A stretch of DNA of 41,202 bases from Bacteroidales bacterium (GTDB taxonomy: Bacteria > Bacteroidota > Bacteroidia > Bacteroidales > UBA932). The stretch's first letter is position 1. Each line of letters begins with the position of its first letter. The notes under the pieces are model-generated. The model had not been told where the DNA came from, did no database searches, and worked only from the letters and a program-made list of their open reading frames with translations. Both the position numbers and the translations under genes were made by a program. Shown here one piece after another: positions 1-8,287 of this stretch. The stretch is taken from positions 1 to 41,202 of the forward strand of contig JAFZWD010000014.1 in the NCBI GenBank assembly GCA_017617495.1, given 5' to 3'.

Positions 1-2188
1 CCTTTACAGCCAGGCTTACTTCGACTACGACTCCAAGAAGTCCGGCGGCTACACCTGCTCGCACCTGCGTTTCGGTAAAGAGCCCATCAAGGCTCCCTAC
101 CTCGTGAGCACCCCCGACTTCGTGGCCTGCCACGTACCGAGCTACCTGCAGAAGTACGACGTGCTCAAGGGCATCAAGGAAGGCGGCAGCCTCCTGCTCA
201 ACTCCCTCTGGGACGAGAAGGAAACTCTCGAGCGCATCCCCGACAACGTGAAGAGCGTCATCGGCAAGAAGCATATCAAGCTTTACATCATCAACGCCAC
301 CAAGATTGCGGCTGAAATCGGCCTCGGCGGACGCACCAACACCATCCTCCAGAGCGCCTTCTTCAAGATTACCGGCATCATCCCTTACGCCGACGCCGTC
401 AAGTATATGAAGGACGCCGCCCTCAAGAGCTATGGCAAGAAGGGCGAGAACGTGGTGAACATGAACTACGCGGCAATCGACCGCGGCGGCGAGTACACCG
501 AGGTGGCCATCCCCGCCGACTGGGCGAAGATCGAGGCCAAGTTCGAGAATCCCGGCAAGGCACGTCTTGCGACCGAGTTCGTAAAGAACATCGCCGACGT
601 GGTGAACGCCCAGGAAGGCGATACCCTCCCCGTGAGCGCATTTCTTCCTTATATGGACGGCACGATGCCCGCAGGCACGTCCGCGTACGAGAAGCGCGGC
701 GTGGCGGTGACGGTTCCCGTGTGGAATCCCGAGAGCTGCATCCAGTGCAACAACTGCGCATTCGTCTGCCCTCACGCCTGCATCCGCCCGTTCCTCCTCA
801 CCGAAGACGAGGCCAAGGCTCTGCCCGCAGGAGCGAAGGTCGCCGAAGGAAAGGCCAACCTCAAGGACTTCAAGTTCATCATGGCCGTTTCCACCGCCGA
901 CTGTACCGGTTGCGGCAACTGCGTCGACGTCTGCCCCACCAAGCCCGAAAAGTCCCTCAGCATGCAGCCTTATACCGAGCATGTGGCTGAGCAGGAGGTC
1001 TACGACCATCTGCACGCCAAGGTCGGCTACAAGACTCCCCTGGATCCCAAGAGCAACCTCAAGGCAGCCCAGTTCGCACAGCCTCTGTTCGAGTTCTCCG
1101 GCGCCTGCGCAGGCTGCGGCGAGACTCCGTACATCAAGAACATCACCCAGCTTTACGGCGACCACATGATGATTGCCAACGCTACCGGATGCTCCTCCAT
1201 CTACGGCGCTTCGTTCCCTGCATCGCCTTACTGCACCGACGCAAAGGGCCACGGCCCCGCATGGGCCAACTCCCTCTTCGAGGACTTCTGCGAATTCGGT
1301 CTCGGCATGCATCTCGGTTCCGACCGCATCCGCGAGACTGTCGCGGCCCTCATGCAGAAGGGTCTGGAGTGCAGCAAGTGCTCCGACGAGATGAAGGCCC
1401 TCTACCAGAAGTGGCTCGACAACCGTAACGACTACGCGATCACCCGCGAGGTGGCCGACAAGCTCGTTCCTCTTATGGAGAAGTGCGGCTGCGAAACCAG
1501 CAAGGCCCTGCTCGAACTCAAGAACTACATCCCTTCACGCAGCCAGTGGATAATCGGCGGCGACGGTGCTTCCTACGATATCGGCTACGGCGGACTCGAC
1601 CATGTGCTCGCAAGCGGTGAAAACGTGAACATCCTTGTGCTCGACACCGAGGTATACTCCAACACCGGCGGACAGAGCTCCAAGAGTACCCCCGCAGGCG
1701 CAATCGCCAAGTTCGCGGCAAGCGGCAAGAAGATCCGCAAGAAGGATCTCGGCATGATGGCCATCAGCTACGGCTACGTCTATGTTGCCCAGGTGGCAAT
1801 GGGTGCAAGCCCGGTTCAGTACATGAACGCTATCAAGGAAGCCGAGGCCTACGACGGACCTTCGCTCATCATCGCCTACGCACCCTGCATCAACCACGGC
1901 CTCAAGGCCGGCATGGGTCTGAGCCAGCGCGAAGAGAAGCTCGCAGTCGAGTGCGGCTACTGGCATCTCTACCGCTACAACCCGACTCTCGAAGGCACGG
2001 ACAAGAACCCGTTCACCCTCGACAGCAAGGAACCCGACTGGAGCAAGTTCCAGGACTTCCTCAAGGGTGAGGTTCGCTTCGCATCCCTCTACAAGCTCTT
2101 CCCCGACAGGGCCCAGGAGCTTCTGGAGAAGACCGAAGAGTTCGCCAAGATCCGTCTGGAAACCTACAAAAAGCTTGCGGGTAAGTAA
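1..2188 (+). CDS. nifJ: Pyruvate:ferredoxin (flavodoxin) oxidoreductase, 3' part (5' end outside window)
   Basis: Decarboxylates pyruvate to acetyl-CoA and CO2 in the cytoplasm and passes electrons to ferredoxin. The reading frame is already open at base 2, so the true start lies upstream; about 728 residues are visible, compared with roughly 1,180 for the complete family member. Two [4Fe-4S] motifs are visible, CIQCNNCAFVCPHAC (from about base 739) and CTGCGNCVDVCPTK (from about base 901). They are followed by the ACAGCGETPY cysteine pair of the third cluster region and the thiamine-diphosphate core GDGASYDIGYGG with the later YSNTGGQ. The order is that of the single-chain enzyme. A ferredoxin gene, its natural electron acceptor type, lies just downstream on the other strand. 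A strong hairpin terminator follows the stop codon. No truncation or frameshift is seen inside the visible part. Confidence 0.97.
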   Translation, partial: LYSQAYFDYDSKKSGGYTCSHLRFGKEPIKAPYLVSTPDFVACHVPSYLQKYDVLKGIKEGGSLLLNSLWDEKETLERIPDNVKSVIGKKHIKLYIINATKIAAEIGLGGRTNTILQSAFFKITGIIPYADAVKYMKDAALKSYGKKGENVVNMNYAAIDRGGEYTEVAIPADWAKIEAKFENPGKARLATEFVKNIADVVNAQEGDTLPVSAFLPYMDGTMPAGTSAYEKRGVAVTVPVWNPESCIQCNNCAFVCPHACIRPFLLTEDEAKALPAGAKVAEGKANLKDFKFIMAVSTADCTGCGNCVDVCPTKPEKSLSMQPYTEHVAEQEVYDHLHAKVGYKTPLDPKSNLKAAQFAQPLFEFSGACAGCGETPYIKNITQLYGDHMMIANATGCSSIYGASFPASPYCTDAKGHGPAWANSLFEDFCEFGLGMHLGSDRIRETVAALMQKGLECSKCSDEMKALYQKWLDNRNDYAITREVADKLVPLMEKCGCETSKALLELKNYIPSRSQWIIGGDGASYDIGYGGLDHVLASGENVNILVLDTEVYSNTGGQSSKSTPAGAIAKFAASGKKIRKKDLGMMAISYGYVYVAQVAMGASPVQYMNAIKEAEAYDGPSLIIAYAPCINHGLKAGMGLSQREEKLAVECGYWHLYRYNPTLEGTDKNPFTLDSKEPDWSKFQDFLKGEVRFASLYKLFPDRAQELLEKTEEFAKIRLETYKKLAGK

Positions 2189-2206
2189 TCCGCAAGCAAG
2201 AAGATG

Positions 2207-2238
2207 AAAACGGCGGAGCTCGATGCTCCGCCGTTTTT
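2207..2238. terminator. Bidirectional intrinsic terminator between nifJ and the LysR-like gene
   Basis: A perfect 13-bp inverted repeat (2207-2219 with 2225-2237, core cggcggagc/gctccgccg) has a 5-base loop and a T-run on the + strand and T4 on the - strand. It lies 18 bp after the nifJ stop and directly beyond the stop of the convergent regulator, so it can serve both transcripts. Confidence 0.9.
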
Positions 2239-2239
2239 A

Positions 2240-2614
2240 TTATTTCTTGGGAAGTTCGATGTGGATGTCTCCCCCGGAGGTCCAGACCAGGGCCTCGGAG
2301 CCATCCTCCAGTTTGAGCCGATGCGGTTCCACCGGGGCGGCGTTTATGTCGAGGGGATGGGGATGGAAGGCCTTGTTCGCGACTTCGTACCAGTGAAGAA
2401 TCTGGCGGGCGTAACCGTAGAAGAGTTCGCCCTTGTCGGTAAGGCTGATGCCGGAGCGGCCGCGGTCCAGGAGTTTTGCCCCGAGTTCGTTCTCGAGATC
2501 GGCAATATTCTGGGTTACCGCAGGCTGGGTGATGTGCAATAAACGGGCGGCTGCGGTGAAATTACCACATTCCACCGCAGTCACGAAAATTCTAAGTCTC
2601 TTGTCTTCCAGCAA
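2240..2614 (-). CDS. HTH-only LysR-type DNA-binding protein
   Basis: The N-terminal half is a clear LysR winged-helix domain (residues about 4-65): RIFVTAVECGNFTAAARLL, then HITQPAVTQNIADLE and LGAKLLDRG, the family's recognition helix and wing. Regulators of this family are about 300 residues, with a ligand-binding domain of about 200; this one ends after about 124 residues, and the last 55 resemble no LysR effector domain. No ATG is available near the domain. I chose TTG at 2614-2612, one base after the ferredoxin stop, which implies translational coupling. A longer in-frame start at 2758 would overlap the whole ferredoxin gene and add residues that are its frame-shifted shadow. It may regulate nearby redox genes, but that is inference. 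Confidence 0.7.
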   Translation of the reverse strand: MLEDKRLRIFVTAVECGNFTAAARLLHITQPAVTQNIADLENELGAKLLDRGRSGISLTDKGELFYGYARQILHWYEVANKAFHPHPLDINAAPVEPHRLKLEDGSEALVWTSGGDIHIELPKK

Positions 2615-2615
2615 T

Positions 2616-2786
2616 TTATTCCGCCGAGATAGCACCGGTCGGGCATGCGCCTGCGCAGGAACCGCAGTCGATGCACACATCGGGATCAATGGAATAAACA
2701 TCACCTTCTTTGATGGCGCCGGTCGGGCATTCGCCCTGGCAGGTACCGCAAGCGACACAGATGTCGGGATCGATTTTGTGAGCCAT
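2616..2786 (-). CDS. 2x[4Fe-4S] ferredoxin, 56 residues
   Basis: A short bacterial-type ferredoxin carrying low-potential electrons in the cytoplasm, a likely partner of the adjacent pyruvate:ferredoxin oxidoreductase. It begins MAHKIDPDICVACGTC and carries two complete cluster motifs, CVACGTCQGECP (residues 10-21) and CIDCGSCAGACP (38-49), arranged with the internal two-fold repeat typical of clostridial-type ferredoxins. The length is normal for the family. The start is the ATG at 2786, preceded by a CAAAGGTA box (TACCTTTG on its own strand). The stop is one base before the proposed TTG start of the LysR-like gene, so the two probably form a two-gene operon. Confidence 0.93.
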   Translation of the reverse strand: MAHKIDPDICVACGTCQGECPTGAIKEGDVYSIDPDVCIDCGSCAGACPTGAISAE

Positions 2787-2813
2787 AATTGTTTTAATCT
2801 TTAAATGTTACCG

Positions 2814-2844
2814 CAAAGGTAAGGTTTTTGTTGTGAATTATCAA
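2814..2844 (-). promoter_or_regulatory. Promoter of the ferredoxin/LysR-like operon
   Basis: Read on the minus strand, a -7 box TACCTTTG (2821-2814) lies 20 bp from a TTG (2844-2842), matching the Bacteroidetes TTG-N19/20-TAnnTTTG promoter. The ferredoxin ATG follows the box by 27 bp. It interdigitates with the promoter of the divergent DUF1573 gene. Confidence 0.6.
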
Positions 2845-2861
2845 TAGCATTTTTATTTTTG
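2831..2861 (+). promoter_or_regulatory. Promoter of the DUF1573 gene
   Basis: TTG (2831-2833) and TATTTTTG (2854-2861) are separated by 20 bp, the Bacteroidetes housekeeping arrangement. The ATG at 2866 follows the box by only 4 bp, so the transcript is probably leaderless. The -33 region overlaps that of the divergent ferredoxin promoter. Confidence 0.65.
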
Positions 2862-2865
2862 CAAT

Positions 2866-3216
2866 ATGAAACTTTTGATGCTGCTTCTAGGCGTGCTGAT
2901 AGGCTCCAGGGCCGAGTTTGACGCCACAGTATACGACTTCGGCACCATCGCCGCCGGGTCCGGTCCCGTTTCCTGCTCGTTCACCGTCACCAACGTGGGC
3001 GAGGAGCCCCTTACCATACTCTCGGCAGTATCCTCCTGCGGATGCACCGGAGTCAAGTGGACGCGCGAAACGCTCGCTCCGGGCCGGAAGGGAACCGTGG
3101 AAGCCACCTACAAGAACGACGAGGGCCCCCACAGTTTCGACAAAACCATCACGGTTTACCTTTCCGACATCAAAAAACCTGTGGTTTTACACCTGCGGGG
3201 AGTGGTTAAAAAGTAG
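2866..3216 (+). CDS. DUF1573 domain protein, probably exported
   Basis: A 116-residue protein with a short hydrophobic N-terminus (MKLLMLLLGVLIGSRA), probably a signal peptide, then one DUF1573 domain. The family signature is visible as YDFGTIAAGS, FTVTNVGEEPLTI, the SSCGCTGVKW cysteine loop and LAPGRKGTVEATY. DUF1573 is an immunoglobulin-like beta fold common in exported Bacteroidetes proteins; its biochemical role is not established. The start ATG at 2866 sits 4 bp after a promoter -7 box. It stands 22 bp upstream of parE, which has its own promoter box inside the end of the gap. Confidence 0.88.
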   Translation: MKLLMLLLGVLIGSRAEFDATVYDFGTIAAGSGPVSCSFTVTNVGEEPLTILSAVSSCGCTGVKWTRETLAPGRKGTVEATYKNDEGPHSFDKTITVYLSDIKKPVVLHLRGVVKK

Positions 3217-3224
3217 ATTTTTGC

Positions 3225-3232
3225 TATCTTTG
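3225..3232 (+). promoter_or_regulatory. -7 box of parE
   Basis: TATCTTTG lies 6 bp before the parE ATG. A -33 element is weak (only TGG near 3203-3205). The spacing predicts a leaderless or near-leaderless mRNA. Confidence 0.6.
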
Positions 3233-3238
3233 TAGGTT

Positions 3239-5143
3239 ATGAGCAGTGTATCGAACTATACAGAGGCCAACATTCGCACCCTCGAAGGCGTTGAACACAT
3301 CAGACGCAGACCGGGTATGTACATCGGCCGCCTGGGGAACGGAAGCAACCCCGGCGACGGTATCTACGTTCTGCTGAAGGAAATCGTGGACAACTCCATC
3401 GACGAGTATGCGATGGGCTTCGGCAAGCAGGTGAACATAGAGGTTAACGAGGGCCAGGTGACCGTGCGCGACTTCGGGCGCGGCATTCCCCTCGGCAGCG
3501 TGATTACCGCCGTCAAGGACCTCAACACCGGCGGCAAGTTCGACGACAAGGCATTCAAGAAGAGCGTGGGCCTCAACGGCGTGGGAACCAAGGCCGTGAA
3601 CGCCCTCAGCGAGGTCTTCTACGTATGTTCGCACCGCGACGGCCAGTGCTCCTGGGCACGTTTCGAGCGCGGCGAGCTCAAGGACCAGGGCACAGGCCCC
3701 ACCAAAGAGAAGAACGGTACCCTCGTGGAATTCCGTCCCGACCCCATGATGTTCGGCAAGTACGAATACAACATGGACTATGTCGAGACTATGGTCAAGA
3801 ACTACTCATACCTTAAGAAGGGACTGGTTCTCAACCTCAACGGAGTTGCCTACCGCAGCGAAAACGGCCTTCTCGACCTGGTGCGCGAAAACCTCAGCGA
3901 AGAGCCCCTCTACCCACCCATCCATCTTGAGGGCGAAGATATCGAGATAGTGCTCAGCCACGGCAACGCCTACGGCGAGAACATCGCCTCCTTCGTCAAC
4001 GGCCAGAACACCCGCGACGGCGGCACCCATCTGGCGGCCTACCGCGAAGCCATCGCCAAGACGCTTCGCGAATTCTTCAAGAACAGCAGATATACTCCCG
4101 AAGACTGCCGCCAGGGCGTCGTGGGAGCCATCAGCATACAGATTCAGGAACCTACCTTCGAGGCGCAGACCAAGACCAAGCTCGGGTCCAACTACATGTG
4201 GGAGAAGCAGGACCGCGACGAGCACGGAGCGCTCAAGGTCGACGTCGGCCCCACCATCCGCAGCTACGTCAACGACTTCGTTTCCAAGAACCTGGACAAT
4301 TACCTTCATATCCACAAGGAGATTGTCCCCATCATCGAGGACAAGATCAAGTCGAGCATGCAGGAGCGCGAGGAGATTTCCGGCATCCAGAAGAAAACCC
4401 GCGAGCGCAACAAGAAGACCTCCGTCTACAACAGCAAGCTGCGCGACTGCCGCTACCACTACAACGACAAGGTCACCGAAAAAACGCAGGAGGACATCGA
4501 GCGCAGCAGCATCTTCATCACCGAGGGCGACTCCGCAAGCGGCACCATCACCAAGGCCCGCAACTCCAACTACCAGGCTGTGTTCAGCCTCAGGGGCAAG
4601 CCCATCAACTCCTTCAAGGAGAGCCGCAAGAAGGTGGCCGAGAACGAAGAACTCAACCTGCTCATTTCGGCCCTGGGCGTAGAGGACGACCTCGAGAACC
4701 TTCGCTACAACAACATCGTGGTGGCCACCGATGCCGATGACGACGGAATGCACATCCGCATGCTGGTGCTCACCTTCTTCATGAAATACTACCCCGACCT
4801 CATCCGCCGCAGGCACGTATATATCCTCCAGACTCCCCTCTTCCGCGTCCGCAACAAGACAGAGAACCGTTACTGCTACTCCATCGAAGAGAAGGAGCAG
4901 GCCATAAAGGACCTCAAGAGCAAGGTTGAAATCACCCGGTTCAAGGGCCTGGGAGAGATCAGTTCCAACGAGTTCGCCGACTTCATCGGCGAGGGAATGC
5001 GCCTCGATGAGGTGAACCTTGCCGAAGAGGAATCGAGTTCCGACATAATGGAATTCTACATGGGCGACAACACTTACGAGCGTCAGGCCTTCATCATGCA
5101 GAACCTGCGCAGCGAATCCGAACTGGAAGACATCGACATCTGA
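3239..5143 (+). CDS. parE: DNA topoisomerase IV subunit B
   Basis: The ATPase subunit of topoisomerase IV, which decatenates replicated chromosomes. The 634 residues show, in order, the GHKL ATPase (EHIRRRPGMYIG, EIVDNSIDE, GLNGVGTKAVNAL), the transducer domain, and the TOPRIM region with EGDSASG and the metal-binding DADDDGMHIR, ending in the type IIA motif RFKGLGEI. The short length and the two-base insertions typical of GyrB are absent, matching the Bacteroidetes ParE type rather than GyrB. The ATG start gives the normal family N-terminus. No parC follows; the next gene, overlapping the stop by one base (TGATG), is an acyltransferase, so the partner must be elsewhere. Confidence 0.93.
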   Translation: MSSVSNYTEANIRTLEGVEHIRRRPGMYIGRLGNGSNPGDGIYVLLKEIVDNSIDEYAMGFGKQVNIEVNEGQVTVRDFGRGIPLGSVITAVKDLNTGGKFDDKAFKKSVGLNGVGTKAVNALSEVFYVCSHRDGQCSWARFERGELKDQGTGPTKEKNGTLVEFRPDPMMFGKYEYNMDYVETMVKNYSYLKKGLVLNLNGVAYRSENGLLDLVRENLSEEPLYPPIHLEGEDIEIVLSHGNAYGENIASFVNGQNTRDGGTHLAAYREAIAKTLREFFKNSRYTPEDCRQGVVGAISIQIQEPTFEAQTKTKLGSNYMWEKQDRDEHGALKVDVGPTIRSYVNDFVSKNLDNYLHIHKEIVPIIEDKIKSSMQEREEISGIQKKTRERNKKTSVYNSKLRDCRYHYNDKVTEKTQEDIERSSIFITEGDSASGTITKARNSNYQAVFSLRGKPINSFKESRKKVAENEELNLLISALGVEDDLENLRYNNIVVATDADDDGMHIRMLVLTFFMKYYPDLIRRRHVYILQTPLFRVRNKTENRYCYSIEEKEQAIKDLKSKVEITRFKGLGEISSNEFADFIGEGMRLDEVNLAEEESSSDIMEFYMGDNTYERQAFIMQNLRSESELEDIDI

Positions 5144-5730
5144 TGGCAAAGCTTAAAACTCATTACGGCAAACGCTGGACACGCTTCTGCGCCTGGTGCC
5201 TGAAGGCTATGGGATGGACTGCCGACGGCGGCCCGGTTCCCGAGAACAAAGGCATCATCCTGGGCGTCCCGCACACTTCCGTAAGGGATTTTCTGGTTTC
5301 CTACTTCTTTTATTCCGCCTTTGGCGAGGTTGCGCACGTGATGATCAAGAAGGAATTCTTCTTCTGGCCCCTCGGGCCCATTCTGCGCAGCTGCGGATGC
5401 ATTCCCGTGGACCGCAAAGGCCCCGGAGGGATGGTCAGGAGCCTGGTCGAGCAGATGCAGGGCGAAGAGTTCTTCAAGCTGGCCCTGGCCCCGGAAGGGA
5501 CCAGAAAGGCCGCCGCAAAGTGGAAGACGGGGTTCCTCTTCATCGCCAAAGAAACGGGCGCGCCCATCTACCTGGGCTATTTCGACTGGAAAACCAAGCA
5601 TATAGGCATCGGGGAGAAATTCACTCCCACGGGAGACACCAAAGCCGACCTAGAAGCCGTGCAGGAACATTACCGCAAGATGCACCTTGAGGGCTGCCAC
5701 CGGAAAGGATACATCTACAGCGAAGAATAA
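5143..5730 (+). CDS. Lysophospholipid acyltransferase (PlsC-like)
   Basis: A glycerolipid acyltransferase-family protein of 195 residues, probably acylating lysophosphatidate or a related lipid at the inner membrane face. The catalytic HX4D motif is HTSVRD (His44, Asp49), and motif III appears as APEGTRK around residue 118. The KTGFLFIAKETGAPI segment corresponds to the fourth family motif. It is short for PlsC (about 240) and lacks a convincing N-terminal membrane helix, which is common in Bacteroidetes paralogues. Its start overlaps the parE stop by one base, and an acyl-CoA ligase follows after 29 bp, so the pair may activate and transfer fatty acids. The exact acceptor is unknown. Confidence 0.85.
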   Translation: MAKLKTHYGKRWTRFCAWCLKAMGWTADGGPVPENKGIILGVPHTSVRDFLVSYFFYSAFGEVAHVMIKKEFFFWPLGPILRSCGCIPVDRKGPGGMVRSLVEQMQGEEFFKLALAPEGTRKAAAKWKTGFLFIAKETGAPIYLGYFDWKTKHIGIGEKFTPTGDTKADLEAVQEHYRKMHLEGCHRKGYIYSEE

Positions 5731-5759
5731 AAACCGAACTTAAACTTAAACCTTAGCTT

Positions 5760-7487
5760 ATGAGACTCCACAAACACCCCTACAGGATACGCAACGTGTT
5801 CCGCAGATGGAACCCGATGAGAATCCTGCCCAACCACAGGGACCATTATCCGCAGACGCTCCGCGAACTCTTCGAGACTTCCACCGAGCGTTTCGCGCGC
5901 AGGCGCTTCAGCCGCTTCGTGGACGGCGGGCAGGCATATTCCTACGCCAAGTTCCGCACCACCTGCGACCTTCAGAGCCAGAGGCTTTCGCGCTTCGGCA
6001 TCAAAGCGGGCGACAAGGTGGCCATCCTTTCTCAGAATATGCCCAACTGGACGGTCGCGTTCTTTACTGCGACCGCTTTCGGCCGGGTTGCCATCCCCAT
6101 ACTTCCGGACAGCTCCGAAAACGAGATCACCAATATCCTGGAGCATTCCGAGAGCCGCGTGCTCTTCGTTTCCAAAAGGCTTCTGCCCAAGGTCAACCAG
6201 GCCTGCATCGACAAGATGACGCTGGTAATCGACATCGAGACCTTCGAGCTCATCAAGAAAGAAAAGAACGCCTTCCAGTGCGACGGCTGGGTGAAAGCTC
6301 CCACCGCGGACGAACTGGCGGCGATAATCTATACTTCCGGCACCACCGGCAAGGCCAAGGGCGTAATGCTCAGCCACCGCAATCTCTGCCAGAACATAAT
6401 GGCCGCCCACAAGGCGGAAAGATGCTTCCCCAAGGACCGCTTCCTGAGCATCCTCCCCATGGCGCACACCTACGAGATGGCGCTGGGATGCCTCTATCCG
6501 GTCTACGTCGGCGCCTGCGTGTATTATCTGCCCAAGCCGCCTACCGCCAGCATCCTGATGCCCGCGATCAAGAAGGTGCGCCCGACCGTAATGTGCGTGG
6601 TTCCCCTTATTATAGAAAAGGTATATAAGAAGAGCATAGTCCCTACGGTGGGCGGCAGCCGCACCCTCAGCTGGATGCGCAGGCGCCTTCCCGGCCTCTT
6701 CCACTGGCTGGTCGGCCGCAGGCTCTACAAGACCTTCGGAGGCAAGCTGCACTTCTTCGGCATCGGCGGCAGCAAGCTCGACCCGGCCGTGGAAGCCTTC
6801 CTCAAGAAATGCCGCTTCCCCTACGCCATCGGCTACGGGCTCACCGAATGCGCTCCCCTGGTGTGCAACGCCATGGTAGGACGCACGGCGGTGGGTTCCA
6901 TCGGCATCCCTTCCTGCAAGGTGGAGGTGAAGCTGCGCGACGTCAATCCCGAAACCGGCGAAGGCGAAATAATCTGCCGCGGCGACAACGTGATGATGGG
7001 TTACTACAAAGACCCCGAACGCACCGCGCAGGTTATCGACGACGACGGCTGGTTCCGCACCAACGACGTGGCGACCGTCGACAAATACGGCAACTACTAC
7101 ATCAAGGGCCGCCTCAACAACACCATCCTGGGCCCCTCCGGGGAGAACATCTACCCCGAGGAGATAGAGCAGGTGATCAACGACGAGGAAGGCGTGAGCG
7201 AGAGCCTGGTGATGGAGCGCGGAGGCAAGCTCGTTGCGCTTGTGAAGTTCGAGGACAACGTGCTGGACTGGGACCTCGAGGGCGAGGAGAAGTTCTACGA
7301 AGCGATAGAGGCGCGCAAGAAGGCGCTTATGGAGCGCATCAACAAGCTTGTGGGCAAGAATTCGCAGATCAGCGAGGTGAATGCGGTGAAGGATCCCTTC
7401 GAGAAGACCGCAACCCAGAAAATCCGCCGCTTCGTCTACAAGGATTCCCACGGCGACGACCGGCCGAAAGAGGAAAAGAAGAAATAA
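5760..7487 (+). CDS. Long-chain fatty acid-CoA ligase (AMP-binding)
   Basis: An adenylate-forming enzyme that activates fatty acids to acyl-CoA or acyl-AMP. All core motifs are present in 575 residues: the phosphate loop YTSGTTGKAKGV, the adenine-binding YGLTECAPL, GWFRTNDVA, the hinge GRLNNTILGPSGENIYP, and the C-terminal catalytic lysine region EKTATQKIRR. Length and motif order fit bacterial FadD-like long-chain ligases. The C-terminus ends in a charged RPKEEKKK tail. The ATG at 5760 was chosen because the gap upstream is short and no closer start retains the full N-terminus. It lies 29 bp after the acyltransferase and likely shares its transcript. Substrate chain length cannot be read from the sequence. 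Confidence 0.88.
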   Translation: MRLHKHPYRIRNVFRRWNPMRILPNHRDHYPQTLRELFETSTERFARRRFSRFVDGGQAYSYAKFRTTCDLQSQRLSRFGIKAGDKVAILSQNMPNWTVAFFTATAFGRVAIPILPDSSENEITNILEHSESRVLFVSKRLLPKVNQACIDKMTLVIDIETFELIKKEKNAFQCDGWVKAPTADELAAIIYTSGTTGKAKGVMLSHRNLCQNIMAAHKAERCFPKDRFLSILPMAHTYEMALGCLYPVYVGACVYYLPKPPTASILMPAIKKVRPTVMCVVPLIIEKVYKKSIVPTVGGSRTLSWMRRRLPGLFHWLVGRRLYKTFGGKLHFFGIGGSKLDPAVEAFLKKCRFPYAIGYGLTECAPLVCNAMVGRTAVGSIGIPSCKVEVKLRDVNPETGEGEIICRGDNVMMGYYKDPERTAQVIDDDGWFRTNDVATVDKYGNYYIKGRLNNTILGPSGENIYPEEIEQVINDEEGVSESLVMERGGKLVALVKFEDNVLDWDLEGEEKFYEAIEARKKALMERINKLVGKNSQISEVNAVKDPFEKTATQKIRRFVYKDSHGDDRPKEEKKK

Positions 7488-7492
7488 TTCTT

Positions 7493-7522
7493 TTGTTTTT
7501 TCGCGGATAATTCCTATATTTG
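7493..7522 (+). promoter_or_regulatory. Promoter of the rpsF-rpsR-rplI operon
   Basis: TTG (7493-7495), exactly 19 bp, then TATATTTG (7515-7522): the best match in the window to the Bacteroidetes consensus. It leaves a 5' leader of roughly 50 bases before rpsF. Confidence 0.8.
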
Positions 7523-7523
7523 C

Positions 7524-7555
7524 AGCCCTTTGGGAAACGCCCGAAGGGCTAATTT
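7524..7555 (+). promoter_or_regulatory. Leader hairpin of the S6/S18/L9 operon
   Basis: An 11-bp stem (7524-7534 with 7540-7550, one U-G pair, loop AAACG) starts at or next to the predicted transcription start and is followed by AATTTTT. Autoregulatory leaders that bind the S6:S18 complex are known in this operon in many bacteria and carry a conserved CCG; a CCG is present here at the 3' side of the stem (7541-7543). It may instead be an attenuator, given the T-run. Confidence 0.5.
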
Positions 7556-7576
7556 TTACAACTAATTAAAAGTCAA

Positions 7577-8005
7577 ATGATTAAACAGTACGAAACCGTT
7601 TTCATTGCAACTCCCGTTTTGTCTGATGAACAGATGAAGGAAGCGGTTGCCAAGTACACCCAGTTCATCACCGAGAACGGTGGCGAAATCGTGTACCAGG
7701 AGGATTGGGGGCTCAAGCAGCTCGCGTACCCGATCCAGCACAAAACCTCTGGTTTTTATTATCTTATCGAGTTCAAGGCAGCTCCCGAATTCGTGAGCAA
7801 CCTGGAAGTTCAGTTCAAGCGTGACGAGCGCATCATCCGCTTCCTTACCGTCGCTCTCGACAAGGATGCAGTTGCATACGCCGAGCATCGCCGCGAAATG
7901 AAGGCATCCGGCAAGAAGGCCGAATCCGCCGCTCCCGCCCCTGCAAAGGACAACGACGTGGAACTCGACATCGAAGTTGACATCGAAGAAGCAAAGGAGG
8001 ACTAA
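7577..8005 (+). CDS. rpsF: 30S ribosomal protein S6
   Basis: A component of the 30S platform that binds 16S rRNA with S18. The beginning MIKQYETVFIATPVLSDEQ and the later LKQLAYPIQHKTSGFYY are diagnostic for S6. The 142 residues exceed the usual core of about 100 because of an Ala/Lys linker and a very acidic tail (DNDVELDIEVDIEEAKED), a pattern seen in S6 of several phyla. First gene of the canonical rpsF-rpsR-rplI operon; rpsR follows after 3 bp. A promoter and leader hairpin lie upstream. Confidence 0.97.
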   Translation: MIKQYETVFIATPVLSDEQMKEAVAKYTQFITENGGEIVYQEDWGLKQLAYPIQHKTSGFYYLIEFKAAPEFVSNLEVQFKRDERIIRFLTVALDKDAVAYAEHRREMKASGKKAESAAPAPAKDNDVELDIEVDIEEAKED

Positions 8006-8008
8006 ACT

Positions 8009-8278
8009 ATGGCACAGACAGACGCTAACATCCGTTACCTGAACCCTCCTACCGTAGAGGTTCGCAAGAAGAAGTACTGCCGTTTCAAGAAGGCAGGCAT
8101 CAAATACGTGGATTATAAGGATCCCGAATTCCTCAAGAAGTTCCTGAACGAGCAGGGTAAGATTCTTCCCCGCCGCATCACCGGTACTTCCCTCAAGTTC
8201 CAGCGCAAGGTAGCGCAGGCCGTCAAGCGCGCCCGCTCCCTCGCCCTGCTTCCTTATGTTACCGACCTTCTTAAATAA
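8009..8278 (+). CDS. rpsR: 30S ribosomal protein S18
   Basis: The partner of S6 on the 30S platform. The 89 residues contain [16 protein letters not shown], the [17 protein letters not shown] core and the final [12 protein letters not shown], all typical of S18. The protein is basic and of normal length. Only three cysteine-free residues precede the core, so no zinc-binding CXXC form is indicated. Spacing of 3 bp from rpsF and 9 bp to rplI shows co-transcription. Confidence 0.97.
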   Translation: MAQTDANIRYLNPPTVEVRKKKYCRFKKAGIKYVDYKDPEFLKKFLNEQGKILPRRITGTSLKFQRKVAQAVKRARSLALLPYVTDLLK

Positions 8279-8287
8279 TTGAGCGCC

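Noticed and set aside
2615..2758. N-terminal extension of the LysR-like protein
   Set aside because: It runs entirely over the ferredoxin gene, whose cysteine motifs are unmistakable in the other frame.
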